This document shows positions 48,416 through 59,563 of a stretch of DNA of 64,000 nt, piece by piece. Location of the stretch: the NCBI GenBank assembly GCA_934047225.1, contig OW203987.1, positions 3,561,501-3,625,500 on the forward strand, written 5' to 3'. Within the stretch, counting starts at the first letter, position 1, and every line of letters begins with the position of its first letter. The translations under genes were made by a program, and so were the position numbers. Under the pieces are notes generated by a model. The model made no database searches and had not been told where the DNA came from. It worked only from the letters and a program-made list of their open reading frames with translations. This stretch comes from Ypsolopha sequella (taxonomy: Eukaryota; Arthropoda; Insecta; Lepidoptera; Ypsolophidae).

Positions 48416-48654
48416 GGATGATATACATATATCGTCATGACATGAATTCCCGAGGACTCCTCGGCGTGGAGGTGTCAGAGGTGTTCAGAGTGTGAACTGT
48501 GAATTGCAAGAATGAAATAAAATTATAGGTACCTACTAAAGTAAATAACATAATATTAATAATGAGGGATTCCTCATGCTAAAATAAAATAAATAATAAA
48601 ATAAATATATTTCTATAAAATACATACATACATACGTGCCGGCACGACCGGCAG

Positions 48655-48915
48655 CCCCAATCCACCTTCATGTCGGTGGTAACGTCATCAGCAGAGCAGC
48701 CCAGTCCGTCTTCAGCATGTCTTTAGTCTCCGACTTCACTTCAGAGCTGATGGGAGGTGAATCGCGCAGCAGCTCTCGAGGGTAGGGTCGTCCGGAAGGT
48801 GATGGTCGTACAAAGGGGCAAGTTCGTGCATCAACGAGGAAGGAGGATGCACGGGGTAATTTAGAGCCGGATTCAGAGGTCTGGAAGCCCTGGGGCAACG
48901 AGAGAGTGAAGGCCC
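48655..48915 (-). repeat. Non-LTR-like fragment
   Basis: Minus-strand frame reads SSFLVDARTCPFVRPSPSG, then RPYPRELLRDSPPISSEVKS. I recall similar short frames recurring in lepidopteran genomes, so it is listed as repeat-derived. No start, no domain. Confidence 0.4.
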
Positions 48916-49503
48916 CTAATTGTTTTTATTAAAAATTTGACGAGAGAAAGAAAAGACCTATACCTGCCTATACCTAACAATGGGCCAATTATTTAACAAT
49001 ACCCAATTATTTGTGATTGTTAGGATTAATCAGAAAAAATCTATATCTACCACAAAATAACTAAAAAAGTTTGGCCCAGCCATTTTGCTTCTTTGCATTG
49101 AGGTAGGTATTCTTACCAAAATGTATTAAGTACTTATATCAATCAATCATCGACTTCGTCATTATACCGAAAAGAATCTAAAAACTCTGAGCACACCTGC
49201 GTACGTATGCACGTATGTATAATAAACTCTATCCAGCTAGCAACAGCTAAGCGCAGGCGCAGCAATGCCTATTACAAACAAAACAGGTCTGTTCAGTTCA
49301 CTCTGACTGTATACTGTGCATGCATGAGTAGCTGTGTGTGTGCGAGCGCAGGGTGCTGCGCGTGTATGCGTTTGAGACATCGGCGCGCGGCGGTGGTCAT
49401 CGAGGAACCAGTCGGACCGCTACTTACCGAAATTCCTGGAACAGAGGCGGAATGCTGCGGGATGCTCTAGTGGTGAAGCAAAAAGTTTCACTGGAATTCC
49501 ATT

Positions 49504-49628
49504 GTACAGTGGAGACCACATCAAGCTGTACACTTGCAGTACGACATTAGCCCCTACAGAGAAGAATATAAGATAGGTACAAAGTCCAATGTGTCCAAGT
49601 CAATTGCTTGATGCGGTCTCCACTGTAC
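49504..49628. mobile_element. GTACAGTGGAGACC MITE, copy 3
   Basis: 125 bp, same orientation as copy 1, with a short internal insertion (AAGTCAATTG). The ends are intact. Confidence 0.88.
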
Positions 49629-50176
49629 AAGCTAGACGAAGTATTACCTACTACGTATAGACTAGCAGTTCCCATACATCAGTTTGTATCCACAAAAAAG
49701 GTGTAAACTTAGAGTAAAATTCTAACTAAATCTAGATGGCGTTGCTAAATGGCACAGCGATGTCACGTAACATAAAAATATTTCCCACTTCGATAATAGA
49801 TGGCGTTGAAATATTTACTGTTAGTGCTGTCAACTTAGCACCATCAAATTTTTCTAAGCAAAACTAAATTCAAATTCAAATTCAAATTCAAATTCAAATA
49901 GTTTATTTTGCAAAGCAGGTATAGATATATACACTTTTTACACGTCATATCTAATAAAGAAAATATATGTAATAAAATAATAAATGTACATGAACTAAAT
50001 TAAAGGTTTATTTAATTTATGTAGCAATATATTTACGATTAAAATGATAGGTAAAATATATATTATACAAGGTAAAATCCAATCAGCCGCCCGAACCCAT
50101 ACCGGAGACCCGGCCAGGGACCAGGAACAAGGTTCAATGATCACCAACCGAGCCCCCAGCACGAATCCAGGCGGCC

Positions 50177-51972
50177 CACGAAGGTGAAAAATCCATAAAA
50201 GCTGGTCGAAACCTAAAAACGTAAAAATTCTCGAAACACGTCAAAAATAATTTAAATTACTACCTGAATAAACAATGAAAAGGTTCACAGCAATTAGGGC
50301 TACCTGAAAAACGGGTTGTCATTTTTACATCAGTCCAAAGTTGAACTTGTTCAAAATTGGATGTGTTTACGACAATTTTAAGTCTTGCGTTTATTAATTT
50401 CTTACTCGGAAGTTTTAGTGAAAGTTTGTGTTTTTGCGATGGATTCTACTCCAGAAGGTAATTACCTATTTTTTACTATTTATTTTAGATACTCAATGAC
50501 TTTTTTTTAAACATTAATGCCACTAAAACGACGTGAAAATGATTTTTTTCTGCTTAGTAATTTTCATGAAATGATAAAGTTGAATTTCCTGGCACATCCG
50601 GCTTTAATGTTAACATTGTTACAAAAAGTAATCATTAGTCTTGCTAAAACCACTGAAAATTTTCCCGTCCGAAACCGTCGCCTTAACAAAAATTTTATTT
50701 TATTAGTCATGTTTGCTAATTTTTGTTTTTTAATTGTTTTAGGATCAACTAACGAAGAAGCCTGTTTTAGCAGATACACTCTTGTCAGCTATTATAGGGA
50801 GTATGCTTCTCGATAGCATCACGAAAAACGGACATACTTGCAAGAAAAGATTTTACGTGTTACCGATTTTTCACACGAAACCAAGTGGTTGTTAACAAGA
50901 TTAGTGTCGGATTACAACACCAAACTCCAACAAGCACATGACAATTTTACAGGGTGCGCCAACAAAAACAAAAATTGGTTCAATGCCTATGTTACTTTCC
51001 CTGTTGTGCATTCAGCCCACAACCAAGGAGGTGGCCGACCTTCCAAGAAGTTTGAGGAAACCAGTGATCGCTCAAAGATTTTTGGGAAAAACTTGGTCTA
51101 CATAATATAGACAAACCAAGGCAGGGTGGAGGGGTGTCTACAGATGGAAACACGGCTTGAAATATGTTTCAGCATGCAGAGAAAGTAACTGAAATATCTA
51201 GTATCAGCCTGAATCTCTTAAATCGACTTCATTCAATTTTGAAGTTCATGGCAAGTGGATATAACATAAATGCTGCCAAATTTAAGATTTTCTGCTTGAA
51301 AACAGCATGTACTTTTGTGTTCCATTATCCATGGTTTAATATGCCTACGACGTTCCACAAAATACTGTTCTATGGCTTAAGCATAATTGAAACTTCGGAA
51401 GTAGCTATTGCTCAAGAGAGCAGAAACAAAGATGTGAGAAAATACAGGGAGCAATTTTCCAAATTTTTTTTTCGAAAGCAGTGTATGGTAAACACGTATC
51501 AAAGACTAATGGTGTCATCTGACCCTTTTATAAGTGATCTAAGAAAACTTTTCTACCTTTGTTTCAAAGTGTGTTAAATTTATTAGAGGATCCTGAAATT
51601 GACACTGTATAATAAACTAAAAATAATTATATATATTTTTTGATTATGAAAGACTTGCATTTCATTTTTGTATATTATTTATCTGTATGAAATTAAGGGG
51701 GAAGGGAGTCAGTGTAAGAGAAAGGAGGGGATAGTTATTTTTTAACACTATTAGGTATATTTTTAGATCCATATGAATTGTTACCCAAAAGCTAACCACT
51801 CCAGCTCATTTTTGACCCATTTTAGCAGAGGTAGAAGGATATTTGGTATTTTCCTCTGCCCACACTATCCCTCTATCCCTATAATTGGACCAGGAACAAT
51901 CTTTCACCCAACCTATGACAAATTTGAAAAAAATAGGTTTTGGCCAGCTTTTTCGGATTTTTCACCTCTGTG
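50177..51972 (+). mobile_element. Transib-type (RAG1-related) DNA transposon, degenerate
   Basis: 1796-bp element with inverted termini starting CACGAAGGTGAAAAATCC on the left and CACAGAGGTGAAAAATCC on the right. Similarity extends about 39 bp, through AAAGCTGG and AAACCTA. A 5-bp GC-rich duplication CGGCC flanks it (50172-50176 and 51973-51977). CAC termini and 5-bp GC-rich duplications are Transib traits. The interior carries broken frames, including one with a Transib/RAG1-like C-terminus. It sits inside an interspersed repeat whose uninterrupted form is at 4311-4735. It is too short for a full transposase (the family needs over 2 kb) and has stops. Confidence 0.8.
51164..51577 (+). pseudogene. 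Transib transposase C-terminal remnant (RAG1 catalytic-Glu region)
   Basis: 137-codon frame inside the Transib element. It contains FHYPWFNMPTTFHKILFYG, then AQESRNKDVRKYREQFSKFF and VSSDPFISDLRK. From family knowledge, Transib and RAG1 share a C-terminal block in which a Glu preceding an N/S-x-x-NK-x-x-R motif is the third DDE residue; Glu at frame position 85 here would correspond. The two catalytic Asp regions are absent, apparently deleted. Upstream short frames at 50439-51110 may be the N-terminal part (a small exon at 50439-50457 with a GTAATT donor, then 50743 onward after TTTTAG), broken by stops. It cannot encode an active enzyme. The family call is from memory. Confidence 0.65.
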
Positions 51973-52327
51973 CGGCCGACCAAATCCCATCCTATATACT
52001 ACATACTAATAGGTTACATATATAAATACATGCCTACCTCCGCCCATTCGATTAGTCTTGCTAAGAAGAAGGGCAAGAAACTTAGCAAGATCATGTCTTT
52101 TTTTTCAACATAAAACTTATACTATACAATATATGACTTATATCTACTTTAACCAAGGGATAAGAAAATACAAGACAGCAGGAATTCAGGTTAATGAAAA
52201 AAAGAAAAACATATATATCTTTGTCTACCTGTCTCATATAGTCCTTTTCCTTTTACAGTCTGTAATCAATTAATCAATCAATTAATTAGAGGAATCATAA
52301 GTTAAGAAATTATACTATTTAATTAAA

Positions 52328-53098
52328 TTATAACTTACTATCATTATCACTGTAACACCATGCTTCACCATCATCCAAATATTCATTTATTTTATAATAT
52401 GCCTTTTTCAATAGGCCCTGCTTAATATACAGTTTAAACTTATTCTCTGACAAAGTAAGGACCTCCTTTGGAAGTTTATTGTAAAATCTTATACCATGTC
52501 CTACAAAAGAGGTACTCACCTTAGCGAGTCTGATTTTTGGAAAAGCCAGTTTATGCTTATTTCTGGTTTCCTTACAATGTTGCTTACCAAGCCTTGGGAA
52601 AGACTCAACATTTTTTCTGACATATCTAAGGACTTGGTAAATATATTCACAAGGAACCGTTGATATATTAATTTCTTTGAACTTTTGTCTTAATGAATCC
52701 CGGTGCTTCATACTATAAATAGCCCGAATTGCTCTCTTCTGCAAAACAAAGACTGCGTCTGTATCCGCGGCTCTACCCCATAACAGCATGCCGTATGACA
52801 TAATGCTGTGAAAGTAACTAAAATAGACTAGTCTAGCAGTATCTACATCAGTAATTTGCCTTATGCGTCTAACAGCGTATGCGGCCGAACTAAGTCTACC
52901 ACATAGGGCTTCTATGTGGGGACCCCACTGAAGACGAGAGTCTACCGTAATGCCTAAAAACTTTGTTTCGTTAACTAACTCCAGCTTGGACCCCTGCAAA
53001 AGCAAATTACCATCCACTTGAATTACATTTGGTATTATTACATTTACTATTATAGCCACATGTTTAATTGGTAACCATGAGAGTTTACTTGCAGCCAA
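52328..53098 (-). pseudogene. Non-LTR retrotransposon reverse transcriptase, C-terminal part
   Basis: 256-codon minus-strand frame, 5'-truncated. It contains KFLGITVDSRLQWGPHIEAL, ARLVYFSYFHSIMSYGMLLW, LQKRAIRAIYSMKHRDSLR and GIRFYNKLPKEV. This is the thumb and post-RT region of Jockey/CR1-type LINEs. The catalytic palm (FADD) would lie upstream and is absent. The 3' end is toward 52265, where TAATCAATTAATCAATCAAT forms a short tandem tail. The frame is intact over its length, so the insertion may be fairly young. Confidence 0.88.
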
Positions 53099-53632
53099 TT
53101 AAAAAAATTATGCCTATTTGCAACACTTGAGGGCTCGTAAAAAGTTGATGTATGGGAGTTGTCGGTCTATACGTAGTAATACTTAGACTATGGCACAAGT
53201 CAGTGGAAAGGTTTCTACCATTATTTCGATGGTTTCTACGTAATATGTAATCAATGTACACGGAAATATTGCCTACGCGGTATTGGTAATAGCCCTCTAT
53301 GTAATAAAAGGCTGCTGTTGTTTTGACCTTACCGCTTTGTTTTTGAGTATCATTGCAGTATATAAGGTTAAATAATATTAGTTGGCGAAACTCAAAACAT
53401 AGGTAGTACTAGTCTGTATGAACAACTGTTTGTATGGGAGCTAAGTGAAATTCATAACTTTTTTCACTTCCTCCTATTCAATTGCCCCGATCAGCTGACT
53501 GGTCCAGTATGGAAAGGCAAAAACTAATTTTAAAAATTTTGCACAATTCTAACATATGTTTCAAACTTCGCCAAATAATTTAATTTAACCTTGTAGAAAC
53601 GCAGAAAGAAAAGTAAATCTGGATGTGAGGAG

Positions 53633-53705
53633 CTCTTATCCGGGATTCGAACCTGGGAACCTCTCGCTAGCCAAGCGATTGCTCTACCAACTGAGCTATC
53701 CAGAA
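53633..53705 (-). tRNA. tRNA-Ala(GGC)-like gene or tRNA pseudogene
   Basis: 73-nt minus-strand cloverleaf candidate. D-arm region TAGCTCAGTTGGTAGAGC, anticodon arm ATCGC-TTGGCTA-GCGAG (anticodon GGC, Ala), T-arm CCAGG-TTCGAAT-CCCGG with one mismatch. The acceptor TTCTGGA pairs poorly with ATAAGAG (two mismatches, two wobbles). Length and boxes are right, but the weak acceptor argues for a pseudogene or SINE-derived copy. Confidence 0.5.
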
Positions 53706-53884
53706 CTCAACACAACTGGCGAATTTACCCATGTTCTTCCCCATACTGCAATGATATCTATAGCACATATAATATAAATATCTGTACGAGTATACCCACT
53801 TTACGTAGTACTTTTTATATATATTTATGTTTATGTAGTTTATTACACACTATGTATATTTACGTATATTACTATGTATATATA

Positions 53885-54313
53885 TATATATTTATACTTA
53901 TGCGATGTATGCCAGAAGAGAGAATGGCGAAACGCATCTTATATTGCGAGCTTCTCAGTGGAAAACGCAAACAAGGCGGGCAATTCCTTAGGTTTAAGGA
54001 CGTGCAGAAACGCCACATGAAAAGTTGCAATATAGAACATTTGACATGGGAGGACCAGGCTGAGGATCGAGCTGTGTGGCGGCATACAGTCAACACTAAC
54101 ATCTTCGAGTTCGAGGCTAAACGAAGAGCTACTCTTGACGCCAGACGTGATGAACTCCGATGTAGACCACCAGCTGCTGCCATACAACACAACTACTATA
54201 ATGGAAAACTTACATGTAGCCTGTGCAACCGCACTTTCACAAACAAGATAGGCTACATAAGTCACATGAGGGCACATGACCGACGCTCTCCACAGCCGCA
54301 ACAGTCGCCGTGA
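53885..54313 (+). pseudogene. LINE C-terminal fragment with C2H2 finger
   Basis: Plus-strand frame after an AT microsatellite. It reads [52 protein letters not shown], then a zinc finger [21 protein letters not shown] split here as CSLCNRTF and ISHMRAH. GKR..GGQ.KRFKD..K followed by W...A.DR..WR and a terminal finger is a common end of insect and vertebrate LINE polyproteins. It is 5'-truncated and ends at TGA 54313. Confidence 0.75.
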
Positions 54314-54604
54314 CCGAACTCGGTCGGATGAATCATGTATATTTATAATATTTTATAGATTGTATTTATAGTAAGTATTGATATAAATTTTTATTTTGTA
54401 ATTAAACTTGTATAATACTTTGTATGTTCTTCTTCTCTGTGTACACGTATGATTACTTCGTTTATGTTGCTTTTTCCTATTGTGATGGTTTATGTTCTGA
54501 GGATGGTTTTGCTGTCAGAAATCTCTGTTTAGAGATAAGCTCGCCAATGTGCATCCTTTTTCACTATAACTTTGTTTATGTTTATATTTCCGTGTTACAA
54601 TAAA
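54314..54604 (+). repeat. 3' UTR of the same LINE
   Basis: Continues from the stop to AGAAATCTCTGTTTAGAGAT, AAGCTCGCCAATGTG and CAATAAAGAAGAAATAG. The segment around 54520-54604 matches 24085-24180, a second insertion of the same family's 3' end. Confidence 0.7.
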
Positions 54605-54718
54605 GAAGAAATAGTACTTTTTTTAGTAACGCTACCGCTGCAGCGCAGAGATGGACCACAGAGATGGACCACCTACTGTAGGTATAGCGCAATGGGCTAC
54701 ATGACCTAATGATAATCG

Positions 54719-54835
54719 TTAAGGCGATACCAAAAAAAAATGGGGTTTTTTCGAATCCATTTACTCCACTATAACGTCATCTACGTATGTCATTTTTGGG
54801 TAAATGTTTATTGAGTATTTGATTAATTCATTGCA
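54719..54835. repeat. Fragment of the 37.5-kb TTAA element
   Basis: TTAAGGCGATACCAAAAAAA, then ATCCATTTACTCCACTATAA and TGGGTAAATGTTTATTGAGT, the reverse complement of about 37835-37933. Ends abruptly near 54835. Confidence 0.6.
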
Positions 54836-56097
54836 TCGACGATTTATTCATCGCATCGTATATTACCTACCTTTTTATTGGAGATCCCTGTTCAGTTTCT
54901 CAATTCCAGATTTACTTCTCCTCTGCGTTTCTATACCGGAATTATATAATGCAATTTATACCGGTTGAATTTTATAAGAACTGACAAAATGAATAACTTG
55001 CTTTTTTTCTCTAAGTATAGATAGACCATACGTAAGTGGATATTTGCGCGCGCGTGTGTGTGTGAGGCCCTATAGGCACAGTATAAACAAATCTGTGCTA
55101 TAGGCGCGCGCGCACTCGCGCAGCGTCCCGCAGCATTTGGTCACAGGTCAATAGTCTCAAGTAAACTTGCTCATGGAGCCACAAAGCGAGAAAGTCACCA
55201 AAGATGCTGCTTCTATTGATTTTATTATCAAGAACGCATTCCTCTTTTCAATAACCAGGGGCTCTACCGCGTAATTCTCATTTGTATCAACTTCAAGCAA
55301 ATGCATGCGAAATTCAACGCGTGCAAAAGAGATGGCATGTTAGGCGGGCGTCGTCGCACGCATGTCAAATTTCAATCTCAAGTTGATATTGATGCAAATG
55401 AGAATTACGCGGTAGACCCACAGTACCCTATTTAGAAAGTGACATCTTGCATTACAGAATCAATCAATAAATCAACTTTGCACTCAACCATGTTGATACT
55501 TTCTTCGACAATAGGCGTCTTCACTGGCCAGCAACGACACAATTTCTTACATTTGCCTTCTGCTACGGCCAGATACTAGTAATAAAATCCCATTACAAAG
55601 TTCGCCAGGTGAAGTTAGTTGTCAGTGCAGCCGCCCCCCCCTCCCCCCGTCTGAGGATACCGACTTTCTCAGAGACGCTCAAAATTGTGTCGGCACAGTT
55701 CGTTGTCGCGCATTATAAGCGAAACTATCTCCAATATTAATTTACTTTCAAATATTAAAAGAATGACACAATAAATCTTTCAAGGTTCCAGAACACAACC
55801 ATGGCAACCCATTACTCATACAAAATAAAAACACAAGCGTGCTTAAGTCAAAACTGTATTCATCGCATAATTAATTAATCACCAACATAAAAAGTTGTTC
55901 TACCTAAATTAATTAACACTGGCACTTAAAAATTAGACACATAAATAAAAAATAAACTTTAGGCAAGTCACATTTTCTTGACAACTCATCTATAAATCTT
56001 TGGATACAAAATCATTTTAACAAATAATCAACAGTCATAAGATATTTGAGCAACAAAATAACCCTAAAACTAACCGTTTAGGGTTCAATTTCCGTCG
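54836..56097. other. 3' flank of Inx7, one MITE, little else
   Basis: Besides the MITE at 55262-55418: GCGCGCGCGTGTGTGTGTG at 55047, a small inverted pair GAGGCCCTATAGGCACAG / CTGTGCTATAGGCGC at 55060-55106, and a C-rich run at 55633-55650. AATAAATC at 55770 and similar sites could serve as polyadenylation signals for Inx7, but none is decisive. Confidence 0.4.
55262..55418. mobile_element. TCTACCGCGTAATTCTCATT MITE, copy 2
   Basis: Opposite orientation to 27951-28107 and nearly identical (GCATGCGAAATTCAACGCGT; GCAAAAGAGATGGCATGTTA). Confidence 0.85.
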
Positions 56098-56254
56098 TTA
56101 ACTACCCTTCTTGTCTTCTTTCAGCGGTAGCGTTTCGTCGTCGTAGTCGACTCGTCCAACTAATACGGGAACGGCTCCCTGTTCCTCGTGGCCATCTTGG
56201 TCGAAGGGCATGTCCCGCTTCGCCAACTCTTCTGCCAGCCGTTGGAAGAGTTCC
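56098..56254 (-). CDS. Inx7: Innexin 7-type, last coding exon and stop
   Basis: Minus-strand exon of 157 nt starting after an ATCATCCAG acceptor and ending in TAA (56100-56098). It completes the Gln codon left by the previous exon and encodes QELFQRLAEELAKRDMPF, then DQDGHEEQGAVPVLVG and DYDDETLPLKEDKKGS. The QELFxxLAxEL helix continues the usual innexin C-terminal helix; the acidic/lysine tail is variable in the family. Total Inx7 coding sequence in the window is about 276 codons. Confidence 0.9.
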
Positions 56255-56528
56255 CTGGATGATTACAAAATTGGTGTTAAATAAGCACGTTAAAATTTGG
56301 GTTCTATGTTAAATAGTATACAACATATATGTACTCTTGACATCATATATTTCGGTGTCTATTGCTAGAAAGAATACTGCTGCAACGCTTCTTCATTCCA
56401 ACGCTTTGCAATAACAAGGTAATTTTGCTGGAGAGTACGTAAGGGTTCCAGAAAACGTTCCTAAAAAGTATTGATTTATTAAGCGTGACCCCAAGAATAT
56501 GCTGTACTATTCTAGAACAAAATAAATA

Positions 56529-57018
56529 TCACTACATAGTATAAAACAAAGTCGCTTCCCGCTGCCTGTCTGTCTCTATGTACAGATTTTGATGCGTTGT
56601 TTTTTTAAATAGATAGAATGATTCAAGAGGAAGGTTTATAATTGTAAAATACATGCATAATATAGTAGAGAAACACTGATAATTTTAGAGGTTTCTAATG
56701 TGATATTAAATAAACACATTTTTTTGCGCTTACACTGCAAACGCTGGCTGAACCCTACGAGATAGATCAAAATAATGTACTACAGTATTGTACACCTTAA
56801 AAAGGTCTACAAAAAACTCCGCGATGGTATATGTCTATCTCTTAGGGATAACCCACAATAACCATTTTTTATGCTTTATTTTTTACGAGAAATAATGGCT
56901 TAATTACGAAGCGATTTTAAGCAATACCGCATTAATACTTAACCAATTAAGTACCTTAAATGTTGTAGTATATTTAGTATCAGCATTGCACCCGTGCGAA
57001 GCCGGGGCGGGTCGCTAG
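56529..57018 (+). mobile_element. Helitron-type element, second copy
   Basis: Same start (TCACTACATAGTATAAAAC) and end (GCGGGTCGCTAG|T) as 24203-24714, with A before and T after. It lies about 275 bases beyond the last Inx7 coding exon, in that gene's last intron. Non-coding. Confidence 0.8.
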
Positions 57019-57229
57019 TAAGTTATATTATAACTAAATCATACACCTCCGTGTATGTGTGTATAGAAACAGGTGATCACTGAAATGGCGATAGCAGCGG
57101 GGGACCTCTGTGCAGTCAACGTTGCAATTTATATATTATCTTTATTTATAGACTACCTTGGAGTCGGCACATCCACTTCCCTATACGGGATATCAATGGT
57201 CGGTGGTTACTTGCATGCCAACTGAAATT

Positions 57230-57672
57230 TGGACCTGTATTTGAAGGCCTACTCCTCCCACACGGGTGGTCTAAAAACTTTCAAAAAATATATGATAGGC
57301 ATTATAGAGTCAAAAATAAATTTTAAGTTTCATAAACTGTTTTTCTATTGTAAGTTTTGACAAAAAAAAATCGAAAGTCATCGAAGGTTACAAAAATTCT
57401 CTTACTCCTTCCAAACGCCTAAAGCGATTTTAATCATTATTTAACTAAATAATAGGAAATTTTTAGATCTAAAATTTTTTTTTCGTTCATGGCGTCCATG
57501 TGAAAAGTATTATTTTCTCCTATTTTGCGCTAGCCAGGGACGCAGTGGTTGTCGTAACAGCCACTTTTCAAGGCACGCTGAAATGAACATTATTTTAATG
57601 TCGTTTCCGTTGATATTTGTACCGGCACAGATCGAGTTGCTAATTTAGCGTGGTCTACACCTTAACAATTAA
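57230..57672. repeat. TTAA-bounded element, second subfamily, inverted copy
   Basis: Reverse of the 36055-36525 copy: GAAGGCCTACTCCTCCCACA to AATTTAGCGTGGTCTACACC and CTTAACAATTAAGG. Lies in the Inx7 intron between the last two coding exons. Confidence 0.6.
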
Positions 57673-57964
57673 GGTCAGATATTAGAGGCAGGGCGATGCA
57701 ACTTGACTTTGGAACAAAGGGATAGTTGTTACAGACAGTTGCGTAGTATGAGGCAATAGATCTTGGTATTCGATATTTATTTCATTTTGATACCTCGAGC
57801 TGTCTCTACACTCGAAACACAAACAAACAGACAGACGGACAACAAAGTGATCCTAAAAGAATCCCTTACAGAGACGGCTCTGTAATAACGGACAGACAAA
57901 CAGATATACCGACAGACAGTGATCACAAAAGATAAAGAGCACGGAAGCTTCAGCAACGACTCAC

Positions 57965-58154
57965 TGAAAGACAAATCCGTTCATGTTCTTCGCGAGGTAG
58001 TAGAGGAAGAGCCAGTCGGCGAACTGGCAGCCGTTGACGACCTGGATCACGGAGTACGAGTCGAACTTGCCGGTCGACACCTGCCGGAACACCAGCTCGT
58101 TGAACCGCGCCGAGCGACGATACAAGCAGAACGTCATCAGTCTCCACACTACCG
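57965..58154 (-). CDS. Inx7: Innexin 7-type, C-terminal cytoplasmic exon
   Basis: Minus-strand exon of 190 nt from a GTCCTCAG acceptor to a CA|GTGAGT donor, phase 1 in and phase 2 out. It encodes AVVWRLMTFCLYRRSARFNE, VSTGKFDSYSVIQVVNGC, then FADWLFLYYLAKNMNGFVF. This is the post-TM4 cytoplasmic tail, with the (D/N)W(M/L)FL..L..N signature seen in innexin C-termini. An in-frame stop follows the donor, so the exon must be spliced to give a full tail. Confidence 0.92.
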
Positions 58155-59563
58155 CTGAGGACAAAGAGGCATCATCAGCGTGGGCGTCATAAGCATAGCC
58201 AGCCAGGTAGGGGCAGGGGTGGTCACGCCCCCCCCCCCCGCCAGAAAACCTGATGCCCTCAAAAGAAATTTTAAAAATTATATTTTATTAAAAATAGTTT
58301 TGAACAAAACCAATTTCATTCAGGCTGTCCCGTTATTCTGAAATCGCGGCTACATTAGGACATTAACTATAATTAATTTCTTTATGTAATAAAATGTTAT
58401 TTTCTAGTTAGTATCTGCGTGTGTTTGTTTCGTTTCAATCGGTTTTGAAATATGGAAACTGAATCGCTTTTTCGTGAAATTCATGCTTTTTTTTAAAGTA
58501 ATATAAATAAAAGAAGATTAAAACTATGTTTATTTATAAAGAATAATTAACACATAATTGTATTGAGTCAAAAAACACGACATATTTTTTTTCAACTTTT
58601 TACCATCTACATTGACGGAACTGAATCCAATGTAAAACTGATGTTTAGCATTGTGAGGCAGTCGTTTTACCCCCGGTGGAAAGTGCGTTTGATTGATACA
58701 GCCAAATGGATACTAGAGACTCGGTAAGTGACCATAACAAGGTTCAATGTCTCGTATCGCGAAATTTGCAATATTTATTTATTAATTTTCACACTGATTG
58801 TTTCAGGGTTGGGTAAAAATAAATAGACAATAAAAATGCAAAGTTAATTACTGAACCTTATCGGGTCTACAATACAGAGTGTTGGTGTAACGATCAAAGT
58901 CAAAGTACATGACGGTGTTGAAGGTAATCCCTACTCAATAGATTCGAAAAAAACTCGATTAATAATCTCAGTTTGTTTACTTCACAAAACATTTACTCTT
59001 CAAACATATCAAACTGACGATGCATAATTTAATTGTATTATTAACTAATTGATAAGCAAATCTGAGGTTCAATTGACGCATGTTAAAATAAATAACTAAT
59101 ACATATATTATAGCAACACGTTACGAAAGCGATAACATTAAATGTAAACATGAGCAAAGCTTTAAATATTATCGCAAGTAACAAATTAATTAAATATGTA
59201 TATGGGTAAGAACTTCTGAAACATGTTCGTGTTCGAGATACAAAACTAAATACAATGAGAAAGGATAGAAGATTAGCAGAAGAAGCCAAGGAAGTGTGTA
59301 AGGATCGTAGTAAGGCGGCGGACGAAAAAAACATAGAAGTCTGATTAGCGCTGAAAAATGAGCCCACAAAAACCGTGTTGAACACAGTTTAGTATGGCGA
59401 CGGCTCCTATCATTGTCTCTTTGAGTCGGCCAATCAGGTCTGGCTTTATGTCGCATGATACACATTACGAACAAAACATGAGCCTTTTGCACTTTTAAGT
59501 CTTTGGTACCATTTTCGAATGACACTGTTTTTTTTCAATCGCCGTAGTTATGAATCGAGAATG
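58155..59563. other. Inx7 intron between TM4 exon and C-terminal exon
   Basis: Contains a run of C at 58228-58239 and AT-rich sequence. No mobile element ends identified. The minus-strand frames at 59083-59525 show no domain. Confidence 0.5.

Larger units (their letters stand above)
49865..52060 (-). repeat. Interspersed repeat copy interrupted by the Transib element
   Basis: Left part 49865-50176 starts with (TTCAAA)n and AGTTTATTTTGCAAAG and ends ...CACGAATCCAGGCGGCC. After the Transib insertion it resumes at about 51973 with CGGCCGACCAAATC and ACTACATACTAATAG, and continues to about 52060. The same order, uninterrupted and in opposite orientation, occurs at 4311-4735. A third copy of the left part is at 28818-29165. 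Confidence 0.85.
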
